Assembly: GCA_024653845.1 (NCBI GenBank)
Contig: JANLHA010000309.1
Coordinates: 1-7,329 of the forward strand
Direction: 5' to 3'
DNA: 7,329 bases
Source of the DNA: Candidatus Omnitrophota bacterium
Lineage (GTDB): Bacteria; Omnitrophota; Gorgyraeia; Zapsychrales; JANLHA01
Shown here piece by piece: positions 6,624 to 7,329 of this stretch. The notes below the pieces were generated by a model. That model was not told where the DNA came from. It made no database searches and saw only the letters and a list, made by a program, of their open reading frames with translations. How positions within the stretch are numbered: the first letter of the stretch is position 1; the number at the start of each line of letters is the position of its first letter. A program made the translations under genes and the position numbers.

Positions 6624-6721
6624 AATGACTGAGACAACTCTTGAGCGAACTCTGAGGCCCGTCCACAATCTGCATTTGAATTCTAGAATGGACGGGTCGA
6701 GAGAGAGATGTCTCAGTCATT
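6624..6721. repeat. 98-bp imperfect inverted repeat between the His-type DegT gene and GT4
   Basis: The outer arms AATGACTGAGACA (6624-6636) and TGTCTCAGTCATT (6709-6721) are perfect 13-bp complements. Nested inside, CCCGTCCA (6658-6665) and TGGACGGG (6689-6696) are perfect 8-bp complements around a 23-base loop that contains the palindrome ATTCTAGAAT (6680-6689). The stretches between the stems differ in length (21 versus 12 bases); the longer one contains a near tandem duplication, AACTCTTGAG / AACTCTGAG (6636-6645, 6648-6656), which accounts for most of the asymmetry. Neither end has a T-run, and I see no flanking target duplication. It could be a MITE- or ERIC-like repeat, an mRNA-stabilising intercistronic stem, or a regulatory structure. 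The element begins five bases after the upstream stop codon. Confidence 0.7.
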
Positions 6722-6726
6722 GCTCC

Positions 6727-7329
6727 TTATATCTTTATCCATTTCTTCATAAAATCTTCAAATACCTTTACCACATGATCCAATTGATCCACTTCGATGT
6801 CCTGGTGGATCCCAAAATGAAACCCGTGATTGGCGCAGTATTCGGCCTCCGGGAAATCACCAAGTCGGTGCCCCAAAAATTTATAACTAGGGCACTGAGT
6901 GGGAATCGAATAAAAAAGATTTCGTGAATCCACTCCCATACCGTCGAGATAATCGACCATTTCGTCTTTGGTAAAGGGCAATCCCTTCTTCAAAATGACG
7001 GAAAACGCATGAGGCCCAATCTTTTCGCCCTTGTCTTCAGTCACCATCCAGAACGAATCTTCAAATTTCTTCAATTTCTCCCGAAGATATAGCAAATTTC
7101 GACGACGCTTATCCAAAATCTGCTTGAAAATTTTGATGTTGCCAATTCCCACCGCTGCTTCAATCTCATTCATCTTGGCCGAAAATCCAATGCGACGGAA
7201 CTCAAACTTTCCAACGATGCCGTGATTGCGCAAAGACCGCAGCGCATCCGCCATTTTCGGATCATTGGTGGTGACAATACCGCCTTCGATCGTTGTCACA
7301 ATGTGCGCCGCATACAAACTGAACGCAGC
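6727..7329 (-). CDS. DegT/DnrJ/EryC1/StrS-family enzyme with His in place of the PLP lysine (5' end cut by window edge)
   Basis: The reading frame runs open from the right edge to TAA at 6727-6729 and gives the last 200 residues of a protein that would normally be about 370-400 long. The edge begins AAFSLYAAHIVTTIEGG. Aligned on FS and EGG, the sixth residue from that Ser is His (codon 7303-7305), where ordinary aminotransferases of this fold have the Schiff-base Lys. Downstream are MADALRSLRNHG, GFSAKMNEIEAAVGIGNI, KIGPHAFSVIL and the C-terminal DFPEAEYCANHGFHFGIHQDI, all family-typical. ColD (GDP-4-keto-6-deoxymannose 3-dehydratase) and RfbH/E1 are known family members with His at this site that remove a 3-hydroxyl instead of aminating. 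By that precedent this may be a dehydratase, but the N-terminal half is missing and other His-type members are uncharacterised. It is the first gene of the visible cluster; a 145-bp region separates it from GT4. Confidence 0.93.
   Translation of the reverse strand, partial: AAFSLYAAHIVTTIEGGIVTTNDPKMADALRSLRNHGIVGKFEFRRIGFSAKMNEIEAAVGIGNIKIFKQILDKRRRNLLYLREKLKKFEDSFWMVTEDKGEKIGPHAFSVILKKGLPFTKDEMVDYLDGMGVDSRNLFYSIPTQCPSYKFLGHRLGDFPEAEYCANHGFHFGIHQDIEVDQLDHVVKVFEDFMKKWIKI

Noticed and set aside
6697..6709. GAGAGAGA microsatellite
   Set aside because: Only about five dinucleotide units, inside the longer inverted repeat; not a separate feature.
6624..6721. Complete insertion sequence
   Set aside because: 98 bp is too short for a transposase and no target-site duplication is evident; only a MITE-like interpretation remains open.
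6619..6726. Intrinsic terminator at the inverted repeat
   Set aside because: No T-run follows either arm on either strand, and the loop and internal bulges are too large for a typical intrinsic terminator.
6625..6927. Plus-strand open frame of 100 codons over the inverted repeat and the DegT C-terminus
   Set aside because: It runs antisense to the conserved DegT tail; its N-terminus reads the repeat arm and no family pattern is visible.
6727..7329. Firm naming of the His-type enzyme as ColD
   Set aside because: The N-terminal half is missing and several uncharacterised His-type DegT groups exist, so a gene symbol would overstate the evidence.

Overview
The window is one stretch of a surface-polysaccharide (LPS O-antigen, core or capsule-type) biosynthesis locus. 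All seven genes lie on the minus strand, so transcription runs from high to low coordinates. Both ends cut a gene: the upstream gene (6727-7329) lacks its N-terminus and the downstream gene (1-779) lacks its C-terminus. No RNA gene, CRISPR array, transposase or complete mobile element was seen.

Order in the direction of transcription: (1) the C-terminal half of a DegT/DnrJ/EryC1/StrS-family sugar enzyme that has His where the family's PLP-binding Lys normally sits; (2) a 145-bp intergenic region with a 98-bp imperfect inverted repeat, a 12-bp perfect palindrome and an extended -10 box placed so that the next mRNA could be leaderless; (3) a GT4-type retaining glycosyltransferase; (4) a GT2-type glycosyltransferase with a TTG start and a perfect Shine-Dalgarno; (5) a secreted 522-aa protein that looks like an alpha-helical-toroid carbohydrate-active enzyme; (6) an 89-bp gap with a good sigma70-like promoter and an overlapping dyad; (7) mannose-1-phosphate guanylyltransferase (ManC); (8) a GT9 (heptosyltransferase-like) glycosyltransferase; (9) the N-terminal 259 residues of a second, Lys-type DegT aminotransferase. 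Four of the six junctions are stop/start overlaps (shared bases 5469-5475, 4582-4585, 1860 and 772-779), which points to translational coupling and tight operon structure. The two junctions that do not overlap are the two carrying promoter-like signals.

Working model (inference): ManC supplies GDP-mannose. The two DegT enzymes act on nucleotide keto-sugars, the Lys-type as an aminotransferase and the His-type perhaps as a 3-dehydratase, giving amino- and/or 3-deoxy-sugars. The GT4, GT2 and GT9 enzymes place sugars on a lipid-linked glycan, and the exported toroid-like protein may trim or modify the product outside the cytoplasm. The nucleotide-sugar 4,6-dehydratase this model needs is not in the window.

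Organism: a Gram-negative-type (diderm) bacterium is suggested by the GT9 enzyme and the locus type. Base composition looks intermediate to slightly AT-rich by eye. Strong AGGAGG/AAGGAG ribosome-binding sites and a TTG start are used. I cannot place it to a phylum from sequence alone; an uncultivated environmental lineage is possible but unproven.
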